Shown here: in pieces, positions 39,682-48,679 of the stretch | Position numbering within the stretch: position 1 is the first letter of the stretch | How the letters are laid out: each line of letters starts with the position of its first letter | Assembly (NCBI RefSeq): GCF_019739195.1 | Contig: NZ_JAHHDS010000003.1 | Coordinates: forward strand, 2,294,001 to 2,358,000 | Direction: 5' to 3' | Source of the DNA: Microcella sp. | GTDB taxonomy: Bacteria > Actinomycetota > Actinomycetes > Actinomycetales > Microbacteriaceae | DNA: 64,000 nucleotides | Made by a program: the position numbers and the translations under genes | Notes under the pieces: model-generated | Databases searched by the model: none | What the model saw: only the letters and a program-made list of their open reading frames with translations | Told to the model about the DNA's origin: nothing

Positions 39682-42018
39682 ATGACCCCGGGGGGGACTG
39701 AACCGCGCACCTGGCAGGGCTTGCTCTCACTGCGAGGCGGACAATGGATGCTGATCGCCGGGCTGCTGACCGCTGTCGGCGCGCTGCTCGTGTCATCGGT
39801 GTTCTCGGTCGCGGCGCACGAGAGCGAGCTCGAGGGCATCTTCAGCCAGGAGGGCGATGGCACAGCCATGACGCTCGTGCAGCGAGAATCTTTCGGGGTC
39901 ATCGTCGCCATCGACTCATGGGCGCGCGACGACGCGACCGTGCGCGAAGTGCAGATCGCTCGAGCAGGTCTGGGGCAGCGCCTGCAGGTGGTGACCGAGT
40001 CGGGCTCGACTACGTTCGAGCTCACCGGCCCCGATTACCGAGACAGCCTGCTCGATCTCGACGCCGTCATCCGTTCACTGCAGAATGATGCTCTGGCTGA
40101 GCGCCTCGTCGAGCGCCGCGCCATCGCAGCCACGGTTGACAACTTCGCGACGCAGTCGCGTGAACTCAGCGCGGTATTCCAGCAGATTACGCGCGACAAC
40201 TCTGTCGCCGCGATCGAACGTCGTGCCTCGGTAGAGCAGCTGCAGGCGATCATGGCGGGGGTCATCGTGCTCATGGGCGTGCTGCTCGCGGTGTGGCTCT
40301 CAGTAGACCTGCGGCAGTCGTACCTGCAGGCCTCGCAGCGGTTGACGGCCGAGACACGCCGACTCGACTCGGCGCGCCGCAGTCTGGCGCTGCGGCACGA
40401 GCTCGATGGGCTCGCCCGCACCTGGAGCGACGCCATCGCGAGTGGTCTGCCACTGTCTGAGATCCTCACGACCGCTCGAGCCGATCTCGGTCGGCTCTTG
40501 CCCACCGTGCCGCTCGACGTGATCGAGCACGCGCGTGGCGGCGTGCGATTCGTCGTCGCTGACCATGCGCCGGTGGGCGTGGGCGACGACCCCGTCGACC
40601 TCGAGGTTGATGACGACGACGTCTCTGCAGCGCTCGAGCGGGCGAACGAGAGTGTTGCGCTGGCAGAGATTCGCGACCTCGATCAGCGCCGCTTCGAGAT
40701 CGAGCGCCAGCACGACCCGCTCACGGGCCTACCCACTCGCGAACTGCTGCCCAGCAGCGTCACGGATGCGACTGCGCGCGCTCGTCGACGCCGCGAGACT
40801 GTCGTCGCGCTGGCCCTCGTCGACATCAATCGCTTTGCCGACTTCAACAGCTCGTTCGGGCACGCCGAGGGCGACCAGCTGCTCATCGAGGTTGCCCAGC
40901 GGTTGCAGTCGCACTGCGGCTCTTCGCACCGTGTGCTGCGTCTCTCGGCAGATGAGTTCGCCCTGGTGGGGTCGTTCGTCAGCGAGTCGGCGGCCCGTGC
41001 AGCGATCGACAGCATTTCCGATGCCGTGTCGATCACGACCACGGTCTCGGGCCAGTCGGTCGCCATCGCCGTCACCGTCGGAGCAGTGATCTCTTCTTCG
41101 GGCCACGACGGAGCCGAGACTCTGATTCAGCAGGCGGCAACTGCGTTAGCGGCGGCGCAGAGCGACGCGCCTCGCCGCACTGTACGGTACTTCACGAAAG
41201 AGCACGATGGGCATCTCATGGGCGTCATGCGCGAAGAGTCGGCGCTGCGCTCGGCACTGCACTCGGGCGAATTCGTCATGCACTACCAGCCCATCGTCGC
41301 GCTCGAGACGGGTGCGATCGCCGCGTGCGAGGCGCTCGTGCGGTGGAACCGGCCAGGCGTGGGCGTCGTCGGCCCGAACGACTTCTTGCCCGCGGTCGCT
41401 CGAGCCGGCCTGACGGTCGACCTCGGATGGCAGATCATTGAGCAATCGCTCGATGCGTGGGGGGTGCAGCGCGCAATCGCGCGCGGCCGGCTCGACGACA
41501 CCTATTTGTCGATCAATCTCGACGCGGCACAGTTGGCGATTCCGACGCTGGCCGACTACATCCTCACCGCGGCCGAGCGCAGCGGAGTGCCGGCACGCTG
41601 TGTCGTGCTCGAGGTCACCGAACATGCGCTGCTCGTCGGCGACGTGGCCATCGGCCAGCTCGAGACCTTGCGCGACCAAGGTGTGCGCATCGCCCTCGAC
41701 GACTTCGGCACGGGTTATTCGAGCTTGTCGCAGGCGAGCTCGCTGCCTCTCGACATTCTCAAGATCGATCGCTCATTCTTGCCTTCGCCTCGCCTCGACC
41801 AGCAGCAGCTCTCACTGATTGGCGACATTCTGTCGATCGCGACGACGCTCCAGCTCGCGGTGACGGCCGAGGGCATTGAGACGGCTGCGGTAGCGCACGA
41901 CCTGCGCGAGCTGGGGGTCGACTTCGGCCAAGGCTGGCACTATGCACGGCCGATGCCGATCGCCGAGTTCGCTTCGTGGCTCGATGAGCATGACGCGGTG
42001 CGCATCACGGCGACGTGA
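39682..42018 (+). CDS. membrane GGDEF-EAL protein, probable c-di-GMP phosphodiesterase
   Basis: Protein of 778 residues. Two membrane helices (MLIAGLLTAVGALLVSSVF and IMAGVIVLMGVLLAVWLSV) bracket an extracytoplasmic sensor segment of about 140 residues. The GGDEF domain is degenerate (LSADEF instead of GGDEF) and probably does not synthesise c-di-GMP. The EAL domain is complete: EALVRW, SINLDAAQL, EVTEHA, DDFGTGYSSL, KIDRSF, AEGIET. It should degrade c-di-GMP, opposing the GGDEF enzyme upstream. Its 3' end overlaps the convergent PilZ glycosyltransferase by 14 bp. Confidence 0.93.
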   Translation: MTPGGTEPRTWQGLLSLRGGQWMLIAGLLTAVGALLVSSVFSVAAHESELEGIFSQEGDGTAMTLVQRESFGVIVAIDSWARDDATVREVQIARAGLGQRLQVVTESGSTTFELTGPDYRDSLLDLDAVIRSLQNDALAERLVERRAIAATVDNFATQSRELSAVFQQITRDNSVAAIERRASVEQLQAIMAGVIVLMGVLLAVWLSVDLRQSYLQASQRLTAETRRLDSARRSLALRHELDGLARTWSDAIASGLPLSEILTTARADLGRLLPTVPLDVIEHARGGVRFVVADHAPVGVGDDPVDLEVDDDDVSAALERANESVALAEIRDLDQRRFEIERQHDPLTGLPTRELLPSSVTDATARARRRRETVVALALVDINRFADFNSSFGHAEGDQLLIEVAQRLQSHCGSSHRVLRLSADEFALVGSFVSESAARAAIDSISDAVSITTTVSGQSVAIAVTVGAVISSSGHDGAETLIQQAATALAAAQSDAPRRTVRYFTKEHDGHLMGVMREESALRSALHSGEFVMHYQPIVALETGAIAACEALVRWNRPGVGVVGPNDFLPAVARAGLTVDLGWQIIEQSLDAWGVQRAIARGRLDDTYLSINLDAAQLAIPTLADYILTAAERSGVPARCVVLEVTEHALLVGDVAIGQLETLRDQGVRIALDDFGTGYSSLSQASSLPLDILKIDRSFLPSPRLDQQQLSLIGDILSIATTLQLAVTAEGIETAAVAHDLRELGVDFGQGWHYARPMPIAEFASWLDEHDAVRITAT

Positions 42019-44260
42019 GCTGCGCCGAGCGCTGGCGCCGAGCGGGTCGGCTCGGCGTGTGCACGACTGCTCCGTAGCGGGCGAGCCACGCCGTCTGGTG
42101 CCACTCTGCCGTGCCGCCGATGCGCGTGAGCCCAGCGTTCGACGGCACGATGTTGCGCACGCGAAACTCGCCCGTGACGCGTTCACCGCTCGACAGCTGC
42201 AACTCGACCGGCAAGCGGTCATGCAGATTCCACGCCGGCTCAGTGGTGATGAAGGCCGCCCCGCCGATGCTCACGTCGACGCAGGTCGACGTCGTCTCGC
42301 CGAGGCTCGCCGTGATCATGACCGGCACACGCGCTGCAGCTCGAGTCCATGCACGGTTGCGCGCACGGTAGGGCTCGACCACGTAGCAGTGCGTGATCAC
42401 CCGAGTGCGTGACGCGCTGTCGTTCCACCTGACCGACCCTCCGACACGTGTCATCGCGCCCGACGGCCCGATCGCGCTGCGCGACGTGATCGTGAGCACT
42501 CCCGTGGCCGCCTCGATCGAGCCCCCCAGGGTTCGGCACTTCACCGAGAAGGGGAGGGTGCTGGCCAGCTCGACCAGGTCGCGGGGCACGACGAGCGCCG
42601 CTCCCGACTGATGAAGGTCGACACACTGCACCGTTGTCGAGGCGGTGCGCGCGCTCAACACGACCGGAAACCGCCACAGCCGCCGATACTGTCGACGTCG
42701 ATGCGCTCGCACGGCCAGCTGCAGCGCGACAGTGATGTCGAGCACGCTGAAGAAGCTGATGACCGCGAACGCACCGAGCTCGAGGGGCGGCAGAGCTGCG
42801 TCGGCACCGAGGCTGCGCATGACCGTGTCTGCGGCGCGAGCAAGCAGAACGGCGGCCAGTGCCCCCGCCATGACGATCGGCAGTCGCACAAAGCGAACGG
42901 ATGCCCAGCCCCCGAGATCGGGTTCGTTCTTGGGCGTGACGTGAAAGCGCATGGGCCTGCGCGTGACGAGAGCAGGTAGCGCGCGCAGGTGCGCCTCGAA
43001 GGTGAGGTGCAGGGTGCGGATGCCCTCTACTCGACCGCTGACCCCACGATGCAGTGCGGTGGCGCTGAAGGCCGAGATGAGCATCCAGAACGCCCAGAAC
43101 GCGACGCCAGCCGGGCCCGGCATGGCGACGGGAATGAGGGCGAAGACGCCGACGGCCACCACATAGCCTGCGAACACCAGCCGCTGCACAGGGGTCAGAT
43201 AGTGCAGCAGCGTGCCGACGTACGAGACCTGCTGCGAGAATCGAAGCCCGCGACCGAAGGGCATGCGCAGGCGCCAGTGGAACGCGGAGAGGGTTCCTTC
43301 TGCCCACCGGGCCCGCTGCACCGTGTACGACGCGAGGTTGTCGGGTGCGAGCCCTTGAATGAGGTGCTCATTGTGGTAGCGGATGCGATAGCCGGCTCGC
43401 TGAAGCAGCAATGAGGTCTCGAAGTCTTCAGTCGAGGTCACGGTCGCGATGCCTCCGACGTCGCGAAGAGCGCTGAGCCTGATCACCGCCGCCGAGCCGC
43501 ACCAGAACACCGACCCCAGGCGATTGCGCCCAGGCAGCAGCACGTCGAAGAACAACGACTGCTCGTGACGACCCGACTCGTGGTGCATGACCGAGTTGTG
43601 ATTGCGAAATGAGTGCGCCGACTGCACGAGGGCCACCTGGTCGTCGTCGAAGTACCCGGTCATCGCCTCGAGCAGGTCGGGAGCCGCGACATGGTCGGCG
43701 TCGAGCACCAGCAGCAGGTCGCCGGTGAGGCGCGGGAGCACCGCGTTGATGTTGCCGGCCTTCGCGTGCGCATTGTCGCTGCGCGTGACATAGGTGACGC
43801 CGTAGTGCTCGGCGAGAGCGCGCATCTCGGGTCGCCGACCGTCGTCGCAGAGGTAGAGGCTCGTGCGACCGCGCACGGCGAGCGCCCCGATGACCGTGGG
43901 CTCGACGACGTCGACGTCTTCGTCGTAGGTGACGATCACGATGTCGACGGCAAGGTCGAGAGCGGGTGGTCGGGGTGTCGGTGGCAGGCTCCACGTCTCG
44001 ATGACCATGATGACGAAGCTCAGATAACCGAAGAGCTCGGCGGCGAAGAGTGGCCAGAAGAGCCACGGGTTTACCCCCGTCGAGGTGGCTACGACTCGCC
44101 AGATCAGATAGCTCGCCCCCACCAGCACCGCGATAGCAGCGAGTGTGCGGGCGCGCCGGGGTCGGACCTGAAACCAACTGCCCGCGCGGATCGACGTGCG
44201 TGCGAAAGTCGAGGGGATAGGAGCGTAGGGGCCGCTGACCGTTGTAGCTCGGGGGATCAT
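42005..44260 (-). CDS. cellulose-synthase-like GT2 with two PilZ-like domains
   Basis: Membrane glycosyltransferase of 751 residues. Two N-terminal helices are followed by the processive GT2 domain with CDDG, DADHV, STEDFE and QRARWAEG, equivalents of D, DxD, TED and QxxRW. Further helices follow, then two PilZ-like segments: one ending DLHQSGAAL and one with RAAARVPV and DVSIGGAAF, matching RxxxR and D/NxSxxG. c-di-GMP binding to PilZ would open the synthase, as in BcsA. The polymer is unknown. It converges on the c-di-GMP operon with a 14-bp overlap. Confidence 0.9.
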   Translation of the reverse strand: MIPRATTVSGPYAPIPSTFARTSIRAGSWFQVRPRRARTLAAIAVLVGASYLIWRVVATSTGVNPWLFWPLFAAELFGYLSFVIMVIETWSLPPTPRPPALDLAVDIVIVTYDEDVDVVEPTVIGALAVRGRTSLYLCDDGRRPEMRALAEHYGVTYVTRSDNAHAKAGNINAVLPRLTGDLLLVLDADHVAAPDLLEAMTGYFDDDQVALVQSAHSFRNHNSVMHHESGRHEQSLFFDVLLPGRNRLGSVFWCGSAAVIRLSALRDVGGIATVTSTEDFETSLLLQRAGYRIRYHNEHLIQGLAPDNLASYTVQRARWAEGTLSAFHWRLRMPFGRGLRFSQQVSYVGTLLHYLTPVQRLVFAGYVVAVGVFALIPVAMPGPAGVAFWAFWMLISAFSATALHRGVSGRVEGIRTLHLTFEAHLRALPALVTRRPMRFHVTPKNEPDLGGWASVRFVRLPIVMAGALAAVLLARAADTVMRSLGADAALPPLELGAFAVISFFSVLDITVALQLAVRAHRRRQYRRLWRFPVVLSARTASTTVQCVDLHQSGAALVVPRDLVELASTLPFSVKCRTLGGSIEAATGVLTITSRSAIGPSGAMTRVGGSVRWNDSASRTRVITHCYVVEPYRARNRAWTRAAARVPVMITASLGETTSTCVDVSIGGAAFITTEPAWNLHDRLPVELQLSSGERVTGEFRVRNIVPSNAGLTRIGGTAEWHQTAWLARYGAVVHTPSRPARRQRSAQLTSP

Positions 44261-44370
44261 GTACTGCTCGTTTCTGCGACGGGAGACCCCGCCCAGAGGG
44301 CGGAGCGTGAAGAGCCGTCATGATTTTGCCCCGGTGAGAATTCGAACGTTCGTGCCGGTCGTGAATCACT

Positions 44371-44390
44371 GTCGCAATGCGTCAATGGGC
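44371..44390. promoter_or_regulatory. GTCGCAATGCGTCA motif
   Basis: GTCGCAATGCGTCAATGGGC, nearly the same as 9827-9846. It stands in the divergent gap 44261-44569 between the glycosyltransferase and the PAS-like gene, 24 nt after the 10-nt palindrome CGAACGTTCG (44343-44352). Confidence 0.4.
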
Positions 44391-44506
44391 GCTGCCCTCT
44401 ATTTGCGGCACCAAGACGGGTCGGTCAGGCTTGACCCGGCACGCACTGCGGATGGCCTTCATGGCCGTCCGGCCGCTCTATCCCCCCCCAAGCGCGGAGC
44501 GTGCGC

Positions 44507-44543
44507 CGATGGTGGCCGGTCACTCGATGACCGGCCACCATCG
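44507..44543. promoter_or_regulatory. 16-bp perfect hairpin before the PAS-like gene
   Basis: CGATGGTGGCCGGTCA (44507-44522) pairs perfectly with 44528-44543 around CTCGA and ends 26 nt before the GTG start. There is no T-run. It may be an attenuator, an mRNA-leader element or an operator. Confidence 0.6.
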
Positions 44544-44569
44544 AGCACCGCGCCTATGAGGAGAACAAC

Positions 44570-45022
44570 GTGATCACCGCCAACACCACCGCACTTGACT
44601 GGGTCAGCGCAGGCAACTCGACGTCGGTCGACGCTCTCGTGCTACGTTTCGGCGCAGTGCTCAACGGTCTGCTCGAGCGCGTTCTCGACAACGGCAGCGA
44701 CTGGTTTCTCGTCGACCGGTCGGGTCGACTGATCGATTGCCGTGCCGACGACCTGGGTGCCTCGGGCCTCATCGGCGCTCCGCTCGCGAAGATCGCCGGT
44801 GGTGCCGCTGCCGAGTCGATCGAGCAAGCATGGCGCCACGTGCTCAATGGTCGCGCTCAGGCCGTGTGGCCGTGGCAGGGCGGGCGAGCTCGAGTCGCCA
44901 TGCGCTCGATCGAGCTGCACCCCATCCGCGACGTCTTGACCGACGAAGACTTCATCGTCGGCGCACTCGTGGTGATCGTCGATGCCGACGCGCGCGGCGA
45001 GAGCCTGAGCGCCGCCGCTTAG
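44570..45022 (+). CDS. small PAS-like protein, unknown
   Basis: Protein of 150 residues. The stretch DWFLVDRSGRLIDCRADDLGASGLIGAPLAKIAGG has the shape of a PAS core (wFLVDRxGRLIDC, then a GLIG helix); the rest, RARVAMRSIELHPIRD and FIVGALVVIVDAD, fits later PAS strands. There is no output domain and no membrane helix. The GTG has an AGGAG site. A strong hairpin and the GTCGCAATGCGTCA motif precede it. Proximity suggests a role in the c-di-GMP island, perhaps as a free sensor. The stop overlaps the TetR stop. Confidence 0.7.
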   Translation: MITANTTALDWVSAGNSTSVDALVLRFGAVLNGLLERVLDNGSDWFLVDRSGRLIDCRADDLGASGLIGAPLAKIAGGAAAESIEQAWRHVLNGRAQAVWPWQGGRARVAMRSIELHPIRDVLTDEDFIVGALVVIVDADARGESLSAAA

Positions 45023-45666
45023 TCGTCTTTCGAGCGGGCAACCAGGCTCGTCGCCCAGTCGAAGAACACGGCCTTGCCGGGCGAGGTGTCGTCGACGTCG
45101 GCGTCGACGCCGCGCGAGATGAGCGTCGAGAGACCGTCGATGATGAGGTCGAGGTCGTCGTGCGGCGCCGTCAGGGCCATTCCGGCCGAGCAGGCTGAGA
45201 GCACGCTCGAGATGATGCGGGCATCCACATCAGAGCGCACCATGCCAGCCGCCTGCAGACCCTCGATGAGCTCGCTGCGAATGCCCACGTTGGGCACGTA
45301 GACGAAGCTGTGCGCGTTGCGCATGATCGAGTTGAGCGCCTCGCGGTCGATGACGAAGAGCGTCTTCGCGAGCGGACGCTCGTAGACCGAGCTGAGAATG
45401 TAGGTGTACATGCGCGACAGCAGCCCGCCTCGTGGGTCGCGCTCGATGTTCTCGACGATGTTGCCGTACATGCCCTGAAACTCGCGGTTGAGCATCGCGA
45501 CCATCGCGTCGTTCGCGGTCGGGAAGGTCTCAGTGACCTCGTCGATGCTGAGGCCCGCGCGCGAGGCGATTGAGGCGAGCGTCACCGCGCCGTAGCCGTC
45601 GTTCGTGATGAGGTCGGCGGCGGCGTCGAGCACGGAGTCAACGAGATCAAGGCTGGATTGCGACAT
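45019..45666 (-). CDS. TetR-family transcriptional regulator
   Basis: Protein of 215 residues. The helix-turn-helix is in AAADLITNDGYGAVTLASIASRAGLSIDEVTETFP, followed by an all-helical ligand domain ending with a variable C-terminus. The ATG at 45666 starts the family sequence. It is divergent from a lipoprotein gene; the 153-bp gap between them contains CCCCAGTTGGGG but no clear long operator. Target and ligand are unknown. Confidence 0.9.
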   Translation of the reverse strand: MSQSSLDLVDSVLDAAADLITNDGYGAVTLASIASRAGLSIDEVTETFPTANDAMVAMLNREFQGMYGNIVENIERDPRGGLLSRMYTYILSSVYERPLAKTLFVIDREALNSIMRNAHSFVYVPNVGIRSELIEGLQAAGMVRSDVDARIISSVLSACSAGMALTAPHDDLDLIIDGLSTLISRGVDADVDDTSPGKAVFFDWATSLVARSKDD

Positions 45667-45819
45667 GGTGGAGATGTCCCAAGAGTTCGGTGTACGGGTG
45701 GTGGTCGAGCTCTGACACTGAGCATAAGGTGCCGATAGACGAGTCTGTGCACCCCAGTTGGGGGGCGGCGATGTGGAGAGACCGCTCGGGATGCTCGCTC
45801 GCGCTCTACCGTGGGCGCC

Positions 45820-46383
45820 ATGCTGAGACGCCCCGCCCTCGTCGGCCTCGCCATCGCCCTCGTCGTGCCGATCGCCGCCTGCACTCAGGCCACGCGCCTG
45901 CCTGAATCGGAGCCGAGTTCGGAGGTCGCCCCGCTCTTCGCCTCAGACGAAGAGGCGCTCGCCGCGGCCACTGCGGCGTACGAGGAGTACCTGGTCCTAT
46001 CAAGCGCAGCCTCTGCGGATCCGAACTTCGACAGAAGCGAACTTCTGCGAATGGCTGACGTGCGCTACTTCGACGAAGTGGTCGCTTCTATTGACGCCTT
46101 ACATGCGGAGGGTTTGCGAACTGAAGGCGTTATCGGGCTACGATCTGCTTCCCTTCAGCAATACGTCTCCGAGACGCCTTCCGACGCGACCATCATCATT
46201 TACGCCTGTATCGATGTGTCGTCAGTTCGCGTTGTAGACCAGTCGGGTACGGACCGAACGCCAGCAGAACGACAGGAGCTGGTCCCTCTGGAAGTCGAAA
46301 TTTGGGCTGCCGGGAGGGTCACCCCGAGCTTCGCGGTGGCTCGCAGCGAGTCCTGGCCTGAGGGTTCGATATGCGAGGAGTAA
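45820..46383 (+). CDS. lipoprotein, unknown
   Basis: Protein of 187 residues with the signal sequence ALVGLAIALVVPIAAC, whose last Cys fits a lipobox. The mature part is acidic, without a recognised domain. ATG 45820 is preferred over GTG 45811 because TACCGT lies 8-13 nt upstream, suggesting a leaderless mRNA. It overlaps the following PKD gene by 13 bp. The middle of the gene has more A/T than its neighbours, hinting at transfer. Confidence 0.75.
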   Translation: MLRRPALVGLAIALVVPIAACTQATRLPESEPSSEVAPLFASDEEALAAATAAYEEYLVLSSAASADPNFDRSELLRMADVRYFDEVVASIDALHAEGLRTEGVIGLRSASLQQYVSETPSDATIIIYACIDVSSVRVVDQSGTDRTPAERQELVPLEVEIWAAGRVTPSFAVARSESWPEGSICEE

Positions 46384-47168
46384 CTTTCTGGACGGTCGCG
46401 GTTCTCAGCACAACCTTGGCGGGCACCGGGCTACTGCAGTCAGGAACGTGCACAGAGACATCGGCTGTGGTCGGCTGCCCGCAGGTCGGCGGTGAGGTCG
46501 GCGGCGGCGGGGCGACCCTGTCTGGCAATCAGACGACGCCGGGCTCACCGGGTGGGACTGGGGGCGGCTCGGGCGGCTCCGGCGGCAGCGCAGAGCCGCC
46601 GCGACCATGCGAAGAAGTCTTCGCCGGGCTCTGCTACGGCGACGGGCAAGACAAGCCGGGAGAAGAGCTGGCGCCGGGTATCCCGCCGATAACGCTCAGC
46701 GACATCGCGCACTTCCGCCCCCAGCCGGCGACGCAGCGCATGCAGCCCGACGGCTGGATGGTGGTCGGGCTCGACACCAACTTCTACGCGCTCATCGAGC
46801 GCCATGTCGTCGCGGGCTCGCTACTCGGCGCACCTGCCGACGTACGGTTCACCCCGGTCGCTTACCGGTGGAGCTACGGCGACGGCAGCACCGCACGACT
46901 CACGACCAAAGGCGCCTCGTGGCAGGCGCAGGGCCTGAGCGAGTTCGACCCGACGGCGACGAGTCACGTGTATCGAGCATCCGGCACATACTTCATCGAT
47001 CTCGACGTCGAATACACCGCCGAATACCGGTTCGCGGGCGGCGGCTGGGTGCCCTTGAGCGGCACGATCGTGCTACCCGCCAACCGGCTCGTCGCCACCG
47101 CCGGCGACGCCGTCACCGTGCTCGTCGACCGCCACTGCGCGCAGCCGCCCGCCGGGCCCGGCTGCTGA
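46371..47168 (+). CDS. secreted PKD-domain protein
   Basis: Protein of 265 residues with an N-terminal hydrophobic export segment, a glycine/serine-rich linker (GGTGGGSGGSGGS) and a PKD-like domain (VAYRWSYGDGSTAR, SHVYRASGTYFIDLDVEY). PKD folds mediate protein or carbohydrate contact at the surface. It overlaps the preceding lipoprotein by 13 bp, so the two are probably made together. Such lipoprotein/PKD pairs are common in the Microbacteriaceae, as recalled. Function unknown. Confidence 0.8.
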   Translation: MRGVTFWTVAVLSTTLAGTGLLQSGTCTETSAVVGCPQVGGEVGGGGATLSGNQTTPGSPGGTGGGSGGSGGSAEPPRPCEEVFAGLCYGDGQDKPGEELAPGIPPITLSDIAHFRPQPATQRMQPDGWMVVGLDTNFYALIERHVVAGSLLGAPADVRFTPVAYRWSYGDGSTARLTTKGASWQAQGLSEFDPTATSHVYRASGTYFIDLDVEYTAEYRFAGGGWVPLSGTIVLPANRLVATAGDAVTVLVDRHCAQPPAGPGC

Positions 47169-47265
47169 GGAGCGACTGAGGGAAGCGGCGGGAGGCGTTC
47201 AGGCAGGGCAAATAGAATGCACAGGTTTGCGGAGGACGCTGACACCGGCGAAAGGAGCCCTCCCC

Positions 47266-48636
47266 ATGACCACGACGCCCGACAACACGCCCGACACGAG
47301 CGGCGAGGCGCAGCGGCCCGAGGTCGAGCGCACCCCGAGCGACACGGCTGCGCCCGTGATGCCCGCAGCAGAGCCCCCGACGACACAGGCGCCCGCGCAC
47401 ACCGCCCCGACCACCGAGACCTCGACCCGTTCGCCCATGGCGGTCGGCCCGCTCGTCGCCATGCTCGCCGTCGGTGCCCTCATCGGCGGCGTCGCCGGAG
47501 GTGGGGTGACGGCCGCCGTGCTCGCCGGCACGCAGACCGCCGTCGTCAACACTCCGCAAGGTCCGACCGCGATCACCGTCAACGACCCCGACGACGCCAC
47601 GCTCGTCACCGGCGTTGTGGCTACCGCCATGCCCTCCGTCGTGAGCTTGAGCGTCGCCGGCGGCGGCACGGCCGGCGGTGGCTCGGGCGTCATCTTGAGC
47701 GAAGACGGCTACGTGCTCACCAACAACCACGTCGCCACGCTCGAGGGCGCCACCATCACGCCGAGCATTCGCGTCTCGCTCGCCGACGGCCGCATCTTCG
47801 ACGCCGAGCTCGTCGGCTCTGACCCGCTCGCCGACCTCGCCGTCGTCAAGCTCGAAGGCGCCGAGAACCTGCCCGTCATCGAGTTTGCCGACTCTGACGC
47901 GCTCAACGTCGGCGACCGGGCGATCGTCATCGGCTCGCCGCTCGGCCTCACGGGCACCGTGACCAACGGCATCGTGTCGGCCCTCAACCGCTCGATCACC
48001 GTGCGGTCATCGGCCGTGCCCGAGCAGTCGCTCGAGCAGCCGTTGCCCGAGAACGACGTCGACGCACCGTTCGACTTCTGGAACTTCGACACCCCCGGTG
48101 ACGACGAGCCCGCGTCGCCGCAGGCCCCGCAGGCGACGATCTCACTGCCGGTGATCCAGACCGATGCTGCGATCAACCCCGGCAACTCGGGCGGAGCCCT
48201 GCTCAACGACCAGGGTCAGCTCATCGGCATCGTCGTGGCTCTCGCCACCGCCGGCGGCGGCAACGGCCAGGCCGGCAGCATCGGCGTGGGCTTCTCGATT
48301 CCGTCGAACTTCGCGCAGCGCGTCGCCGACGAGCTCATCGCCGATGGCACCGCCAGCCACGGTCTGCTCGGCGCGACCGTCACCGACTCGATCAACGACG
48401 CCGAGAGCACGGTCGTCGGGGCACTCATCGACTCCGTCACGCCGGGTGGCGCGGCTGATGTCGTCGGCCTGCGCTCGGGCGACGTCATCACGGTGTTCAA
48501 CGGGGTGCCGATCGGCGGCAGCGTCGACCTCACCGCGCAGGTGCGGGTGCTGGCCGGCGGCGACAGCACGACCCTCACCTACGTGCGCGGCGGCAACGCG
48601 CAAGAGGTCACCGTGACCCTCGGCGAACTGCGGTAA
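47266..48636 (+). CDS. HtrA/DegP-type membrane-anchored serine protease
   Basis: Protein of 456 residues. A long Pro/Thr-rich cytoplasmic start (about 70 residues) is followed by one membrane helix, a trypsin-like domain with His in TNNHVA, Asp in DPLADLAVVKL and Ser in NPGNSGGALL, and a C-terminal PDZ domain (GGAADVVGLRSGDVITVFNG). The ATG at 47266 has AAAGGAG. It degrades or refolds damaged exported proteins in the envelope. TAGAAT at 47212 is a likely -10. It is set apart from the PKD pair by a short gap. Confidence 0.94.
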   Translation: MTTTPDNTPDTSGEAQRPEVERTPSDTAAPVMPAAEPPTTQAPAHTAPTTETSTRSPMAVGPLVAMLAVGALIGGVAGGGVTAAVLAGTQTAVVNTPQGPTAITVNDPDDATLVTGVVATAMPSVVSLSVAGGGTAGGGSGVILSEDGYVLTNNHVATLEGATITPSIRVSLADGRIFDAELVGSDPLADLAVVKLEGAENLPVIEFADSDALNVGDRAIVIGSPLGLTGTVTNGIVSALNRSITVRSSAVPEQSLEQPLPENDVDAPFDFWNFDTPGDDEPASPQAPQATISLPVIQTDAAINPGNSGGALLNDQGQLIGIVVALATAGGGNGQAGSIGVGFSIPSNFAQRVADELIADGTASHGLLGATVTDSINDAESTVVGALIDSVTPGGAADVVGLRSGDVITVFNGVPIGGSVDLTAQVRVLAGGDSTTLTYVRGGNAQEVTVTLGELR

Positions 48637-48679
48637 CACCTGCTCCGTCGCTGCGGGCGAGGCACTAGCCTCGGGAGGT

